DNA of 41,744 bases from positions 1-41,744 of the forward strand of contig JAOABY010000015.1 in NCBI GenBank assembly GCA_026418115.1. Direction: 5' to 3'. Source of the DNA: Spirochaetaceae bacterium (lineage in GTDB: Bacteria > Spirochaetota > Spirochaetia > Treponematales > Rectinemataceae). Shown here piece after piece: positions 1-9,476 of this stretch (position 1 is its first letter; every line of letters begins with the position of its first letter). The position numbers and the translations under genes were made by a program. Below the pieces are notes generated by a model, which was not told the origin of the DNA, did no database searches, and saw only the letters and a list, made by a program, of their open reading frames with translations.

Positions 1-1
1 T

Positions 2-430
2 CTGAACACGGCGAGCGAGGTCGGCTATGGTAATGTCGTCAAGACACTCTCTGCATTCGCCATCGTGCAGGCTGCACTGCTCTCGATCTCCGACAACCCA
101 CTGATCACCTCGGCTATTGCGACGAACGTACTCGCCGGTATCACCGGTTCGGCTTCCGGCGGCATGAGCATCGCACTCGGTGCCATGGGTGAGACCTTCT
201 ACCAGCAGGCACTTGCGAAAGGCATCAATCCAGAGGTCCTGCACAGAGTCGTGGCGATCGCCTGTGGCGGTCTTGACAGCCTGCCGCACAACGGTGCCGT
301 AGTCACGCTGCTTGGCATCACCCAGATTACCCACAAGGAAGGGTATGCCGATGTCGGCATGGTGTCCGTCGTCATCCCCGTGCTGACCTGTGTGATCGCC
401 ATCATTCTCGGCAGCATCGGCATCGTTTGA
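2..430 (+). CDS. GntP-family permease, C-terminal part
   Basis: This is the 3' end of a gene that begins before the window; the frame is open from base 2 to the TGA at 428-430, about 142 residues. The visible protein is hydrophobic with several membrane segments. It carries the glycine/serine-rich stretch [12 protein letters not shown] and the later LPHNGAV segment, both typical of the C-terminal half of GntP/gluconate:H+ symporters. Members of this family import gluconate, and related carriers import hydroxy acids such as 3-hydroxybutyrate. Only 22 bases separate it from the CoA-transferase gene, so it is probably the first visible gene of a catabolic operon with that gene and the dehydrogenase at 2041. 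I infer that the substrate is a hydroxy or keto acid handled by these two enzymes; the sequence alone does not settle it. Confidence 0.85.
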   Translation: MNTASEVGYGNVVKTLSAFAIVQAALLSISDNPLITSAIATNVLAGITGSASGGMSIALGAMGETFYQQALAKGINPEVLHRVVAIACGGLDSLPHNGAVVTLLGITQITHKEGYADVGMVSVVIPVLTCVIAIILGSIGIV

Positions 431-452
431 AATTCTGACAAGGAGAGATGCA

Positions 453-2012
453 ATGGCATGCATTGTAACTGCTGAAGAGGCGGTACGGCACATCGCGTCG
501 GGGACAACCCTGGCTACTGAAGGATTTGTGGGCAATGGCTTTCCCGAAGAACTTGCCATTGCTCTCGAAAAGCGATTTCTGGAGACGGGCGAGCCTCGTG
601 ATCTGACGCTGATCTACGCTGCAGGGCAGGGGGATGGCAAGGAGCGCGGTCTCAACCACCTTGCACACGAGGGACTGGTCAAGCGCATCATTGCCGGTCA
701 TGTCGGCCTTGCTCCCAAGCTCGGCAAGCTTGCGCTGGAAAACAAGATCGAGGCCTACAACCTGCCGCAGGGATGCGTGTCGCACCTGTTCAGGGCAATT
801 GCTGGCAAGAGACCGGGGCATATCACCCATGTCGGTCTCAAGACCTTTGTCGATCCCCGCTTTGGCGGCGGCAAAATCAATGAAAAGACGAAGGAAGACA
901 TTGTCGAGCTTGTGACGCTGGGCGGCAAAGAGTACCTCTGGTACAAGGCGATGCCGATTCATGCAGCGATCATAAGGGCGACGACTGCGGATGAGAATGG
1001 CAATCTCAGCATGGAAAAGGAAGCCCTTTTCCTGGAAAACCTCGCCATCGCACAGGCTGTGAAGAACAGCGGCGGCATCGTCATAGCCCAGGTCGAACGC
1101 GTGGCAGAGAAGGGATCGCTCAATCCCCGTGAGGTGAAGGTTCCCGGTATCCTGGTCGACTACATCGTCGTTGCAAAGCCGGAGCATCACTGGCAGACCT
1201 TCGCCGAGCCCTACAATCCGGCCTATTCGCATGAGATTCGCATTCCGGTGTCGGCCGTGCCTCCGATGCCGCTTGATGAGCGCAAGGTAATCAGCCGGCG
1301 TGCAGCCTTTGAATTGCGCAAGGATGCCGTGGTCAACCTTGGTATTGGTGTGCCGGAAGGTGTCGGCATGGTCGCAGCCGAAGAGGGCATTCTGCATCAC
1401 TTCACCCTCACCGTGGAGCCGGGCATCATAGGCGGTATTCCAGCAGGTGGGCTTTCCTTTGGTGCAGCGAGCAACATCGAATGTCTGGTAGATCAGCCAG
1501 CCCAGTTCGATTTCTATGATGGAGGCGGAATCGATCTCGCCTTCCTGGGACTGGCTCAGGCGGATGAAAAGGGCAATCTCAATGTCTCCAAGTTTGGTCC
1601 GCGGTTTGCAGGAGCAGGGGGCTTCATCAACATTACGCAGAATGCAAAGAAAGTGTTCTTCCTCGGCACCTTCACGACCGGCGGACTGGAATTGGCGATT
1701 GGCGATGGCAAACTGAAGATCGTCAAGGAAGGCACAACGAAGAAATTCGTCAAGGCGGTGGAGCACAGAACTTTCTCGGGCGAATACGCCAATGACGTAG
1801 GGCAGATGGTACTCTATATCACCGAGCGGGCTGTGTTCAGGCTGTGCCCTGAAGGACTCGAGCTCATTGAGGTTGCTCCTGGCATCGATATCGAGCGCGA
1901 TATTCTTGCGCAGATGGAATTCAAGCCTGTTATCAGGGGCGAACCGAAACTCATGGATCCGAGGATTTTCATGGAAGGTCCGATGGGCATTGCCCATGAA
2001 TTTGGAGTGTGA
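453..2012 (+). CDS. Acyl-CoA:acetate/3-ketoacid CoA-transferase, fused alpha-beta type
   Basis: A 519-residue family I CoA-transferase with both subunits in one chain, the size usual for YdiF and propionate CoA-transferases. The N-terminal half (about 1-275) is the alpha-like domain. The second half begins near [10 protein letters not shown] and contains GIGVPEGVG followed by TVEPG, in which Glu322 matches the catalytic glutamate that forms the glutamyl-CoA thioester. The family moves CoA from acetyl- or succinyl-CoA to short carboxylic or keto acids in the cytoplasm. An AAGGAGAG ribosome site lies just before the ATG. It sits between a GntP-type permease and a short-chain dehydrogenase, so I infer a role in activating an imported hydroxy or keto acid such as 3-hydroxybutyrate/acetoacetate. 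Substrate choice cannot be read from sequence. Confidence 0.88.
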   Translation: MACIVTAEEAVRHIASGTTLATEGFVGNGFPEELAIALEKRFLETGEPRDLTLIYAAGQGDGKERGLNHLAHEGLVKRIIAGHVGLAPKLGKLALENKIEAYNLPQGCVSHLFRAIAGKRPGHITHVGLKTFVDPRFGGGKINEKTKEDIVELVTLGGKEYLWYKAMPIHAAIIRATTADENGNLSMEKEALFLENLAIAQAVKNSGGIVIAQVERVAEKGSLNPREVKVPGILVDYIVVAKPEHHWQTFAEPYNPAYSHEIRIPVSAVPPMPLDERKVISRRAAFELRKDAVVNLGIGVPEGVGMVAAEEGILHHFTLTVEPGIIGGIPAGGLSFGAASNIECLVDQPAQFDFYDGGGIDLAFLGLAQADEKGNLNVSKFGPRFAGAGGFINITQNAKKVFFLGTFTTGGLELAIGDGKLKIVKEGTTKKFVKAVEHRTFSGEYANDVGQMVLYITERAVFRLCPEGLELIEVAPGIDIERDILAQMEFKPVIRGEPKLMDPRIFMEGPMGIAHEFGV

Positions 2013-2040
2013 TGCAATAGAATGCAGGGAGGAATAAGCA

Positions 2041-2838
2041 ATGAAATTGAGTGATGTGGTTGCCGTCGTAACCGGCGGCGCAAGCGGCATCGGCGAAACG
2101 GTTGCCAAGTACTTTGCGGCGAATGGCGCAAAGGTCATGATTGGCGACGTGGTGCAGGAGAGCATCGATCGGGTGGTGGGAGAGATCAAGGCAGCAGGCG
2201 GAGCAGCAGCCGGTCTCAAGACAGATGTCACCAAGGATGCTGATGTTGCAGCGCTTATGGATGCAGCGGTGGCCAATTTCGGCGCCATCAACGTCGTAGT
2301 GCCCTGTGCGGGCATCATCCGTGATGGTGTCATGATCAACACCGATAAGGAGACAGGCAAGGTCAAGCGCGTGATGGAAACCGACCAGTTCCGCGCGGTC
2401 ATCGAAGTCAACCTCATTGGTTCGTTCATCACCCTTCGTGAAGCAGCACGCCGCATGGTCGACAACAAGTGGCAGGGTGTGCTCTTTACAATCTCCAGCG
2501 TCAACAAGGTGGGCCAGGTCGGACAGATCAACTATTCTTCTACCAAGGCAGCCGTTGCCATCTGGCCACGCATCATTACCGGCGAATTCCAGCTCAAGGG
2601 GATCAAGGGCATTCGCTGTGTCGGCATTGCACCTGGCTATGTCGGTACTCCCATGGTGAAGGGCATGAACCAGGATGCGCTCAATGAAATCCTCAAGGAT
2701 GTGCACATCGGACGCCTCATCGAGCCTGAGGAAATCGCCCGTGCGATTGCAGCGGTTGTCGAAAACGAAGCCTTTGATGGCACCTGCCTGGAAATCACTG
2801 GTGGAGTGACCTTCGGAAGGGCTGCAATAGCCAAGTAA
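2041..2838 (+). CDS. Short-chain dehydrogenase/reductase (hydroxyacyl or 3-hydroxybutyrate type)
   Basis: A 265-residue classical SDR. The cofactor-binding TGGASGIG is at residues 11-18, the NNAG-like position reads PCAG, and the active site is a serine in TISS followed by Tyr165 and Lys169 in the YxxxK motif. The family reduces or oxidises hydroxyl/keto groups with NAD(P). An AGGGAGGAA ribosome site precedes the ATG, and the gene lies 28 bases after the CoA-transferase, so the two are likely co-transcribed. With the GntP permease upstream, a 3-hydroxybutyrate or similar hydroxyacid dehydrogenase is the simplest reading. An insertion-like stretch around residues 97-110 (MINTDKETGKVKRVMETD) is longer than in FabG and supports a catabolic SDR over fatty-acid synthesis. 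Confidence 0.82.
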   Translation: MKLSDVVAVVTGGASGIGETVAKYFAANGAKVMIGDVVQESIDRVVGEIKAAGGAAAGLKTDVTKDADVAALMDAAVANFGAINVVVPCAGIIRDGVMINTDKETGKVKRVMETDQFRAVIEVNLIGSFITLREAARRMVDNKWQGVLFTISSVNKVGQVGQINYSSTKAAVAIWPRIITGEFQLKGIKGIRCVGIAPGYVGTPMVKGMNQDALNEILKDVHIGRLIEPEEIARAIAAVVENEAFDGTCLEITGGVTFGRAAIAK

Positions 2839-2886
2839 TCACCACGCTGCAGCATGCCTTCCCTCCAGCATGCTGCAGCACGTGAT
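2838..2886. repeat. Long inverted repeat after the SDR gene
   Basis: GCTGCAGCATG (2846-2856) is followed after 12 bases by its exact complement CATGCTGCAGC (2869-2879). Outside a small bulge, ATCAC (2838-2842) can pair with GTGAT (2882-2886). The stem begins at the SDR stop codon. No T-run follows, so it may protect the 3' end of the message or act as a weak terminator. Confidence 0.55.
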
Positions 2887-2953
2887 ATGGTGTTCAGGAT
2901 TGGTTCGGCTTCCGTGTAGTCGTTTCCTGAAAAGCCTCCAGACGCGCGGAAGC

Positions 2954-2986
2954 GGCGCAGTCGTCGGCACGGCGGCTGCGCCTTTT
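2954..2986 (+). terminator. Probable intrinsic terminator of the CoA-transferase/SDR operon
   Basis: GGCGCAG (2954-2960) pairs with CTGCGCC (2976-2982), and TTTT follows directly. The operon to its left runs into it, and the convergent transporter gene ends at 3002. The U-run is short, so efficiency is uncertain. Confidence 0.5.
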
Positions 2987-3001
2987 GCATCTGTGAGCTT
3001 T

Positions 3002-4699
3002 TCATGAGCTGACCGCGTCATTCGGGGCGAGGGAGGAGCAGGTTCCCTTCTCGAGCTCTACGAGAGTCCTTGCCATATGGCTTATGTGCTTGTTGATGCG
3101 GTACAGATGGCTCAGCAGATCAATGTGAATTTCGGTTGTTTCCAGTGAAACTGCCAGGCCATCATTGAGTCGTCTGAAGTGTCGTTCTCTCAGATCATGC
3201 AGGAGTTGCCGCATATGGTCTGCCTCTTCGAGCACTGCTATGGCAGGCGTGAGATCTTCAGTCTCAAGGGCCTGCATGAACCTGCTGAACCGCGACCGTG
3301 TCATGCTGAACAAGGAAAGAATATCCTCACATCCTTCGTCTGAAAGACGCATGTCCCTGTTGAGAAGCTTTTTTATGCGATCAAGCACATTCCGTTCCAC
3401 GACATCAGCCAGGTTTTCCAGCTCCGAAGCCAGAAAGAGATAGGCAATCTGGGTCTTGCTTTCCTGCTCGCTCAGCGGATGTTTGGCAATTCTGGTGAGA
3501 TAGCTGATACTCGCCATCCGCAGGGTATCAACCATCTTGTCGGCTTTCTTGATCTGCTTTCCCAGTTCAGGATCTCTTGAAACCAGCATCGATGCAGCAT
3601 GTTCGAGCATGGAACCGACAATGGTTCCCATTCTGATGATTTCCTTTCTGGTTTGAATGAGTGCAACTGCGGGTTCTACCAGCATGGTTTCGTTGAGAAA
3701 CTGCGGGCCGAAAACCTCGGCAGGGGGTTCTGGCGGCATTACTCTGTTGAAGGCCTTTACAATCCAGGGAAGCAGGGGAAAGACGAACGCATGATTGATT
3801 AGTGGCATCAGGGTGTGCGCCATGGCGATCTGGCGTGCTACATTGGATCTGCTGCCCGTTATCAAGGCAGTGAGTTCCTTAGCGAGTACAATGTAGAGTC
3901 GTTCGCCCTGCCAGGGGATCATGAGCAGCAGAAACGCAAAGGTGACCCCCATGGTCTGGAATGCCAGATGGATGTAGGCGCTCCTCTTTGCTTCCCGGTT
4001 GAGGCTCATACTCCCAAGAATTGCCGTAATGCAGGTGCCTATCGATGCTCCCAGATTGATGGGCACTGCCTGCTCGACGGTAATTGCACCTGAAATCGCC
4101 AAGGCAATCACCAGTCCGCTTGTTGCGCCAGAAGACTGGATGATCATGGTGAACACCAGGCCTACCAGAATACCGAGAATGGGTTCCTCGATGTTCTTCA
4201 TGAGATCCAGGAAGAGAGGCGCATGGCGGAGGGGTTCCATGGATTTTGTCATGATATCCATGCCGAGAAAGAGCAGCCCGAATCCCAGCATGGTATTCGC
4301 CAGGCTCTTCTGTTTTTTATTCTTGGAAAGCAGAAAGGCGAAGAATCCCGCAGCGACGAACAGTGTGGCCAATCTGGTAATCTTGGGAAAGGCGAAGAGC
4401 TGCCCCAGTACCGTAGACCCCAGTTCGGCACCCAGCGTGACAGGGATGCTCTGCTCGAAAGTCATCAAGCCGGCGCCGACCAGAACGGCTTCCAGTACGG
4501 TAGTAGCCGAGGAGGACTGATTGAGGATAGTGACCCCGAACCCCGTCAGATAGCCTCTCAACTTGTTTTTTGTCAGCTTGGCCATGATGTCGCGCAGCCT
4601 GGAACCTGCAAAGGCTGTGAGGTTGTCATTCATCATGAGCATGCCGAAAAGAAAAACCGCCAGGCCTCCCAGAAGATCAAAAATATTGAATACCTTCAC
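3002..4699 (-). CDS. Na/phosphate cotransporter family protein with PhoU-like C-terminal domain
   Basis: About 565 residues. The N-terminal half has the two inverted membrane repeats of the Na/Pi-cotransporter (NptA/YjbB) family, each with its serine-rich signature: NQSSSATT near residue 55 and IQSSGATS near residue 190. From about residue 340 onward the protein is helical and soluble, with the pattern of PhoU-like domains that accompany bacterial members. The family exports or imports inorganic phosphate with sodium across the cytoplasmic membrane. I chose the GTG at 4697-4699, four bases after the ZIP gene's stop with GGGG upstream. A TTG at 4715-4717 would add six residues and overlap that gene. 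It is likely translated with the metal transporter. Confidence 0.85.
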   Translation of the reverse strand: MKVFNIFDLLGGLAVFLFGMLMMNDNLTAFAGSRLRDIMAKLTKNKLRGYLTGFGVTILNQSSSATTVLEAVLVGAGLMTFEQSIPVTLGAELGSTVLGQLFAFPKITRLATLFVAAGFFAFLLSKNKKQKSLANTMLGFGLLFLGMDIMTKSMEPLRHAPLFLDLMKNIEEPILGILVGLVFTMIIQSSGATSGLVIALAISGAITVEQAVPINLGASIGTCITAILGSMSLNREAKRSAYIHLAFQTMGVTFAFLLLMIPWQGERLYIVLAKELTALITGSRSNVARQIAMAHTLMPLINHAFVFPLLPWIVKAFNRVMPPEPPAEVFGPQFLNETMLVEPAVALIQTRKEIIRMGTIVGSMLEHAASMLVSRDPELGKQIKKADKMVDTLRMASISYLTRIAKHPLSEQESKTQIAYLFLASELENLADVVERNVLDRIKKLLNRDMRLSDEGCEDILSLFSMTRSRFSRFMQALETEDLTPAIAVLEEADHMRQLLHDLRERHFRRLNDGLAVSLETTEIHIDLLSHLYRINKHISHMARTLVELEKGTCSSLAPNDAVSS

Positions 4700-4703
4700 T
4701 GGT

Positions 4704-5510
4704 TTACCCCAGCGCAACGTCGAGCGTCATCATGACTGCAAATCCCAGCATGGTGCCGATGGTTGCAAGGTGGCCATTGGTGCCACGGCTTGCCTCTGGC
4801 AGCACTTCTTCCGCAACAACATAGATCATGGCACCGGCAGCAAAGGCGAGAGCGTAGGGTAGTATGGGACGCATGGCACCCACCAGTACCGCACCGATGA
4901 GACCTGCGATGGGCTCGACAATGCCCGATGCCTGGCCATAGAGAAAACTTCGAGTTCTGCTCAGACCTTCACGACGCAGCGGAATGGCGACTGCAGCGCC
5001 CTCCGGAAAATTCTGCAGTCCAATACCGAGCGCGAGTGCCATGGCTCCTGTCAGGGAGGCGGATGGAATACCGGCAGCCACTGCTCCGAATCCCACGCCT
5101 ACCGCCAGACCTTCCGGGATGTTGTGCAACGTAATGGCAAGTACGAGCAGAACGCTGCGTTTCCATGTGGTATGGATGCCTTCAGCTTCCTCCATCTCTC
5201 CGCCAATGTGGAGGTGCGGCAGGAGATGGTCCACTGCAAAGAGAAATGCTCCTCCTGCGAGAAAACCAATGACTGGCGGCAGCCATGGCAGAAGCCCCAT
5301 GCTCTCGGAGAGATCGATTGCCGGTGCCAGCAGCGACCAGTAGCTTGCGGCAATCATGACGCCGGCAGCAAATCCCAGCATGGAATCAAGCACTTTCTTG
5401 TTGATTTCCTTGAAGAAGAAGACCATGGCGGCACCCAGAGCAGTGACACCCCAGGTGAACAGGGTGGCCAGAAGAGTCTGAAGAACAGGCGAAATTTCTG
5501 ACAGTTTCAT
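4704..5510 (-). CDS. ZIP-family divalent metal transporter (GufA-like)
   Basis: A 268-residue membrane protein with about eight transmembrane segments. The two metal-binding helices carry [11 protein letters not shown] and [14 protein letters not shown], the HN.PEG and NxPEG signatures of the GufA/ZIP subfamily. A charged, His-containing loop ([19 protein letters not shown]) separates the two helices on the cytoplasmic side, as in other ZIPs. The family imports zinc, iron or related metals. The start is the ATG at 5508-5510, preceded by AAAGGC; a longer open frame to 5924 runs antisense over the next gene and has no support. It is the first gene of a two-gene minus-strand unit with the phosphate transporter. 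Confidence 0.88.
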   Translation of the reverse strand: MKLSEISPVLQTLLATLFTWGVTALGAAMVFFFKEINKKVLDSMLGFAAGVMIAASYWSLLAPAIDLSESMGLLPWLPPVIGFLAGGAFLFAVDHLLPHLHIGGEMEEAEGIHTTWKRSVLLVLAITLHNIPEGLAVGVGFGAVAAGIPSASLTGAMALALGIGLQNFPEGAAVAIPLRREGLSRTRSFLYGQASGIVEPIAGLIGAVLVGAMRPILPYALAFAAGAMIYVVAEEVLPEASRGTNGHLATIGTMLGFAVMMTLDVALG

Positions 5511-5601
5511 GATCGGCCTTTGCCTTTGCAAAAAAAGTATACTATTGTCGACTTGAAGAGGGGAAGTGCGATTCTGAGTTGCTGCGGCAAGGAGCAAGGG
5601 A

Positions 5602-6867
5602 GTGCAATCGGGAAAGACATTGAGGGTATTCATTGGTGTTGTCATCATGGGTCTGGCGCTTGCGGGTGCTTTTGAAGGGAAACCGGACTCTGCGTTCAAG
5701 GGATTTCTGCAGCTCCAGATTATGCCGGCCAGGCTGATTACGGACTTCACCATGGTGATGGGAGTGGGCGCCACGCTCATGAACGTTGCTGCGGTAGGAG
5801 CATTGGGCCTGCTCTTTTTGAGATTGACAGGACTGTATCCAACTGGTGCGTCTACCGCCGCGCTCTTTACCATGATGGGATTTGCATTTTTTGGCAAGAC
5901 AGTACTCAATTGTCTGCCTTTCATGGTGGGAGTTGCACTCTCGGCATTGCTGGTAGGGAAAAAGCCTCGGGACTATGCGCTGATTGCGATGTTCGGCACC
6001 GCAATGGGGCCTCTGGTCTCTTTTCTTGCCTTCGAGCTCGGAGTTCCAGCGGCATGGGCTCTGCCAGGGTCCATCCTCATTGGTGTGGTAATAGGCGTCA
6101 TCATGCCACCCATCGCAATCGAGATGCTCCGTCTGCACCAGGGCTACTGTCTGTACAACACCGGGCTTTCAGTAGGATTCATTGGATTGTTTACAGCTTC
6201 CATCTCACACGCAGCCGGCGCGAATATGTCACCCCTGCTCGCCTGGAGAACTGAGCCGGCGCCGTTAATGTATGCCATAGTCCCTGCCATTGCACTGATT
6301 GCCCTGGGATGCATCGTGCTGGAAACAAGAGGAGGCAGTTATTCCTTGCAAAAACTGTACAGAGATTACCGTTCCATGCTTCGGCTCAACGGAAGGCTGC
6401 CCAGCGATTTCTGTGATCTGGTGTCTGTGCCGGCAGCCTTGCTGAATGCGGCACTGCTTTCCATGATGTATGTAGTGATCATGCTGCTGATTGGAGCACC
6501 CTTCAACGGACCGGTGCTGGGCGGCCTCTTTACGATCATAGGATTCAGTTTCTTCGGCAAGCATGCAAGGAACGTTCTCGCAATACTGGCGGGTATTTTC
6601 CTTGCAATTTTGGTGTTTGGCAAATCTCTGCAGGCGCCGGGCGTGATTCTGGCTATTCTCTTCAGCACTGCACTGGCACCTCTAGCTGGCGAATTCGGTC
6701 CTGTTGTCGGCATAGTAGCAGGCTTTCTGCATCTGGTCATGGTCGAGAGGACGGGAGGATGGCATGGGGGTCTGGATCTCTATAACAACGGATTTGCAGG
6801 CGGGCTGACCGCAACCCTGATCATATCCATACTGGACTGGTATCGCTCGAATCGAAAACTGCAATGA
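5602..6867 (+). CDS. DUF1576 family integral membrane protein
   Basis: A 421-residue, very hydrophobic protein with about ten to twelve membrane segments. It is built from two similar halves: [23 protein letters not shown] (half 1) is echoed by [23 protein letters not shown] (half 2), so the fold is an internal duplication. It matches my memory of the DUF1576 family, whose function is unknown; a transporter is a reasonable guess from the repeat architecture. The GTG start at 5602 has AAGGAG seven bases before it. A 25-base gap leads to the small unknown gene at 6893, so this may head the long plus-strand operon that ends with the adenylate cyclase. Confidence 0.75.
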   Translation: MQSGKTLRVFIGVVIMGLALAGAFEGKPDSAFKGFLQLQIMPARLITDFTMVMGVGATLMNVAAVGALGLLFLRLTGLYPTGASTAALFTMMGFAFFGKTVLNCLPFMVGVALSALLVGKKPRDYALIAMFGTAMGPLVSFLAFELGVPAAWALPGSILIGVVIGVIMPPIAIEMLRLHQGYCLYNTGLSVGFIGLFTASISHAAGANMSPLLAWRTEPAPLMYAIVPAIALIALGCIVLETRGGSYSLQKLYRDYRSMLRLNGRLPSDFCDLVSVPAALLNAALLSMMYVVIMLLIGAPFNGPVLGGLFTIIGFSFFGKHARNVLAILAGIFLAILVFGKSLQAPGVILAILFSTALAPLAGEFGPVVGIVAGFLHLVMVERTGGWHGGLDLYNNGFAGGLTATLIISILDWYRSNRKLQ

Positions 6868-6892
6868 TGGAAGGACGAAAGGAGCAAGGTAC

Positions 6893-7270
6893 ATGCAGCG
6901 GCAGGAATTGTATATTGTGCTGATCAGTGAGCTCGCCCACTTCGTGCTTGAGGGGAATCCGCGCAAGATGGTGATATCGCTGCATCAGGAAGCCGATGGC
7001 ATCCATATTGCGATAATGGATGACAGACCGCGGACTGACAAAGAAATGGAAGAAATCGAGCATCGCCTGCACATGCAGCAGAGACCGGAACTTGCCGCAT
7101 ACTACGGTACGATGATGGGTCACGACCTGCTTGGTTCGGCACGGCTCGAGATGATCGGCTGGCAGGTCAAGGGTGTCAAGGTAGAGCGCATCCCCGATGG
7201 CGGTGTGATGATCAATCTCTGGATGGGCTCGGAGGGATTCAACCCGCGCGAATTTTCACTCTCATCCTGA
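6893..7270 (+). CDS. Conserved-looking small protein, faintly GHKL-ATPase-like
   Basis: 125 residues, soluble, with no signal peptide. An AAGGAG-type ribosome site and the tight fit between the DUF1576 gene and exonuclease I support it as a real gene. I do not recognise the family with certainty. The order of elements (HIAIMDDRP, then MMGHDLLGSARLEMIGWQVKGVKVERIPDGGVMINLWM) resembles the D-box, G-box and last strands of histidine-kinase/anti-sigma ATPases, but the asparagine-bearing N-box and glycine-rich lid are not convincing. It could be a degenerate nucleotide-binding or regulatory domain. The function is open. Confidence 0.6.
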   Translation: MQRQELYIVLISELAHFVLEGNPRKMVISLHQEADGIHIAIMDDRPRTDKEMEEIEHRLHMQQRPELAAYYGTMMGHDLLGSARLEMIGWQVKGVKVERIPDGGVMINLWMGSEGFNPREFSLSS

Positions 7271-7287
7271 AAGAGAAGGCGTCTCGT

Positions 7288-8823
7288 ATGCCTGCAAGCA
7301 TTCTCTGGTACGACCTCGAGACGTTTGGTCGTGATCCGGCTCATGACCGCATCGCTCAGTGTGCAATGCTGCGTACTGACGAGAACCTGGTCCAGATGGA
7401 AGAGCCTCTGGTGTTGTATTGCAAGCCTCCGCTGGACTATCTGCCGGATCCCGAAGCCTGCTTCATTCATGGGTTGAGTCCATCTCGTCTTGCAGAGACA
7501 GGGCGAACCGAATATGAGTGCGCGCGCGCAATCCTCCAGCAGATGTCACAGCCCGGGACTACGGTGGCGGGCTATAATTCCATTCAGTTTGATGATGAAT
7601 TCATCAGGTATCTGCTGTACAGGAATCTTTTCGAGCCATACCGCCGCGAATGGGAGCATGACAACGCACGGTGGGATGTGCTCAATCTCATGAGGGCAGT
7701 GCATGATCTGAAGGGCGATGGCCTGGTCTGGCCTGTCCGTGAGGATGGCATGATCTCGTATCGGCTTGAGGATCTTGCCCGGGAGAACGGTATTGTAGAA
7801 CATGCTCACGATGCGCTGGGTGATGTGCGTGCGATGGTGGAGCTGGTGCGCAGGGTCAGAGAACGGCATCCGAAACTCTATGCATGGTACTACAGGTTCC
7901 GGCGAAGGAGTGAGCTGCAGGAACTGGTCAATCTTCCTGATCGTTCCGGCATGTTGCTGCATACGGCTCCCTATGCCGGTGAAGGCATCTGGAATACTAC
8001 CATTATTGCGCCCCTTGGGATGGTTGATGGCTCCCGCCATGATCTTGCTGTCTTCGATCTGCGGCATGATCCATCAGGCCTGGTGGATCTGTCCGAGGAT
8101 GAGCTGGTAGAGGCACTTGAGGAGGCTGAACGTGCTGGCAGCATGCCGGTGTATTCGATCAGACTCAATCGATGCCCCTACCTTGCGCCTCCGGTGGTCC
8201 TGGAGGAGGGCCGTGCGAGGATAATGGGTATAGACCGGAAACTCTGCAATGCCAGGCGGCGCATACTCGATGAGAGCAGAGGGCTGCGCGAGAGGCTGGT
8301 TCGGGCGCATGTGCGTCGCCAGGAACGCTACCTGCTCCAGGAAGATGATGGCACAGGTTTTGCTGCGGATGCGACTGATCCAGAGTATGCCTTGTACGAA
8401 GGTTTCTTTTCGAACGAAGCCAGAGCCGGACTAGGCCGTTTTCACAGTATTCTGGAACGCGATGGACCAGAGGCTGCCAAACGCTGGTTTGTTGCAGAGC
8501 TTGCTGCCTACCGGCAATGGCAGACCTCGGATACCCCCTCGACGCTGCATCCCTTCTCTGACAGGAGGCTTCCGCCTCTTATCGGAAGATTTCTGGCAAG
8601 AAATTTTCCGGATACACTCACTGCATCGGAAAAGGCCAGATGGCTGGAATATTGCCGTGCGAGGCTGCAACTGCCACCGCGTGCCAAGGCTACTCAGCTT
8701 GCCGACTATGACCGCCTTGAGGAGAAGTACCGGGACTTGGCTCCTGATGATACAAGGCGTATCATGATTGGAGAGCTGCTCGCATGGAGACGGAGAGTAA
8801 CCGAGGCTCTTGAACCTGCTTGA
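7288..8823 (+). CDS. sbcB: Exodeoxyribonuclease I (SbcB-like 3'-5' exonuclease)
   Basis: A 511-residue protein close in size to E. coli ExoI (475). The DEDDh exonuclease core is present: YDLETFG gives Asp9/Glu11, followed by AGYNSIQFDDEFIRY (second Asp), and EHAHDALGDVRAM gives the H-x4-D pair near residue 175. The family-specific stretch with YCKP, DYLPDPEAC and HGLSP near residue 50 matches ExoI of proteobacteria. It would digest single-stranded DNA 3' to 5' in recombination and mismatch repair. The ATG has AGAAGG upstream. The stop codon TGA overlaps an ATG at 8823, although I place the next gene's start at 8898. Its linkage to exported protease and signalling genes is unusual. Confidence 0.9.
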   Translation: MPASILWYDLETFGRDPAHDRIAQCAMLRTDENLVQMEEPLVLYCKPPLDYLPDPEACFIHGLSPSRLAETGRTEYECARAILQQMSQPGTTVAGYNSIQFDDEFIRYLLYRNLFEPYRREWEHDNARWDVLNLMRAVHDLKGDGLVWPVREDGMISYRLEDLARENGIVEHAHDALGDVRAMVELVRRVRERHPKLYAWYYRFRRRSELQELVNLPDRSGMLLHTAPYAGEGIWNTTIIAPLGMVDGSRHDLAVFDLRHDPSGLVDLSEDELVEALEEAERAGSMPVYSIRLNRCPYLAPPVVLEEGRARIMGIDRKLCNARRRILDESRGLRERLVRAHVRRQERYLLQEDDGTGFAADATDPEYALYEGFFSNEARAGLGRFHSILERDGPEAAKRWFVAELAAYRQWQTSDTPSTLHPFSDRRLPPLIGRFLARNFPDTLTASEKARWLEYCRARLQLPPRAKATQLADYDRLEEKYRDLAPDDTRRIMIGELLAWRRRVTEALEPA

Positions 8824-8897
8824 TGAAAATCAGTCAGCGTGCCATGGTTATGCATGGGGAGATATGTCCGGCCGGACCCGGCCGGCGGGAGTTTGCC

Positions 8898-9476
8898 ATG
8901 AAACCTTGCAGGATCATGATTTTCGTGCTCTTGCTGGCATCGCTGGCTGGAGTGTCTGCCATGGCACCGACACAGACGCACACCATGACAGTGGCAGTTG
9001 AAAAGGCTGCCATACGGGATGCGCCTTCGTTCGTGGCACAGGTGGTGGCGACCGTACCGTTCGGTACCAGAATTGTGGCACTCGGCCAGGAGGGAGGCTG
9101 GGTCAGAGTAGTCGTGCCAGGATCACTCGCTGCCGGCTATCTGCCCTTGCAGACGCTTGTGTCACCCCGCATCCCTGGAACCGCCGGCGGAACCACAGAG
9201 TCTGGTACAAAGCCGGCCGGGAGCACCACACCGCCTCCGCCTCCCGGCGCTGCGCCAGCCGGAGCGCTGCCTCCCGAGATCGTGCTTGCCGGCAAAGGAT
9301 TCGGTACCACCCTGGAATCCCTGTTGGGAGGAGGCAAGTCGGATAGTTCCTTCTGGGAACAGCAGCTTGAAGGCTTCAATTTTGCGGCGGTCGATACCAT
9401 GGAGTCGCTGGCACTGGAGCCGGAGGAATGCCTGGCTTTTCTTCTGGGGCTGGAGACTGTGGAAGGAGCACGATGA
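8898..9476 (+). CDS. Exported SH3-domain protein
   Basis: 192 residues from the ATG at 8898, which has GGAG six bases upstream and begins a clear signal peptide (positive MKPCR, then IMIFVLLLASLAGVSAMA). Residues about 30-85 form a bacterial SH3-type domain (AIRDAPS, then GTRIVALGQEGGWVRV). It is followed by a Pro/Gly/Thr-rich linker (about 95-125) and a short C-terminal helical region. Such proteins usually act in the cell envelope, often by binding peptidoglycan. An ATG at 8823 in the same frame would overlap exonuclease I, but it would put the hydrophobic segment 25 residues inside. Its stop overlaps the next start by four bases (ATGA), so it is translationally coupled to the M48 protease, possibly as its partner. 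Confidence 0.72.
   Translation: MKPCRIMIFVLLLASLAGVSAMAPTQTHTMTVAVEKAAIRDAPSFVAQVVATVPFGTRIVALGQEGGWVRVVVPGSLAAGYLPLQTLVSPRIPGTAGGTTESGTKPAGSTTPPPPPGAAPAGALPPEIVLAGKGFGTTLESLLGGGKSDSSFWEQQLEGFNFAAVDTMESLALEPEECLAFLLGLETVEGAR

Noticed and set aside
402-2531. A long minus-strand frame of 709 residues
   Set aside because: It is antisense to the CoA-transferase and SDR, has no recognisable domain, and arises from the codon bias of the real genes.
5511-5924. An N-terminal extension of the ZIP transporter frame
   Set aside because: It lies antisense within the DUF1576 gene. The ATG at 5510 has its own ribosome site and the protein then matches ZIP length.
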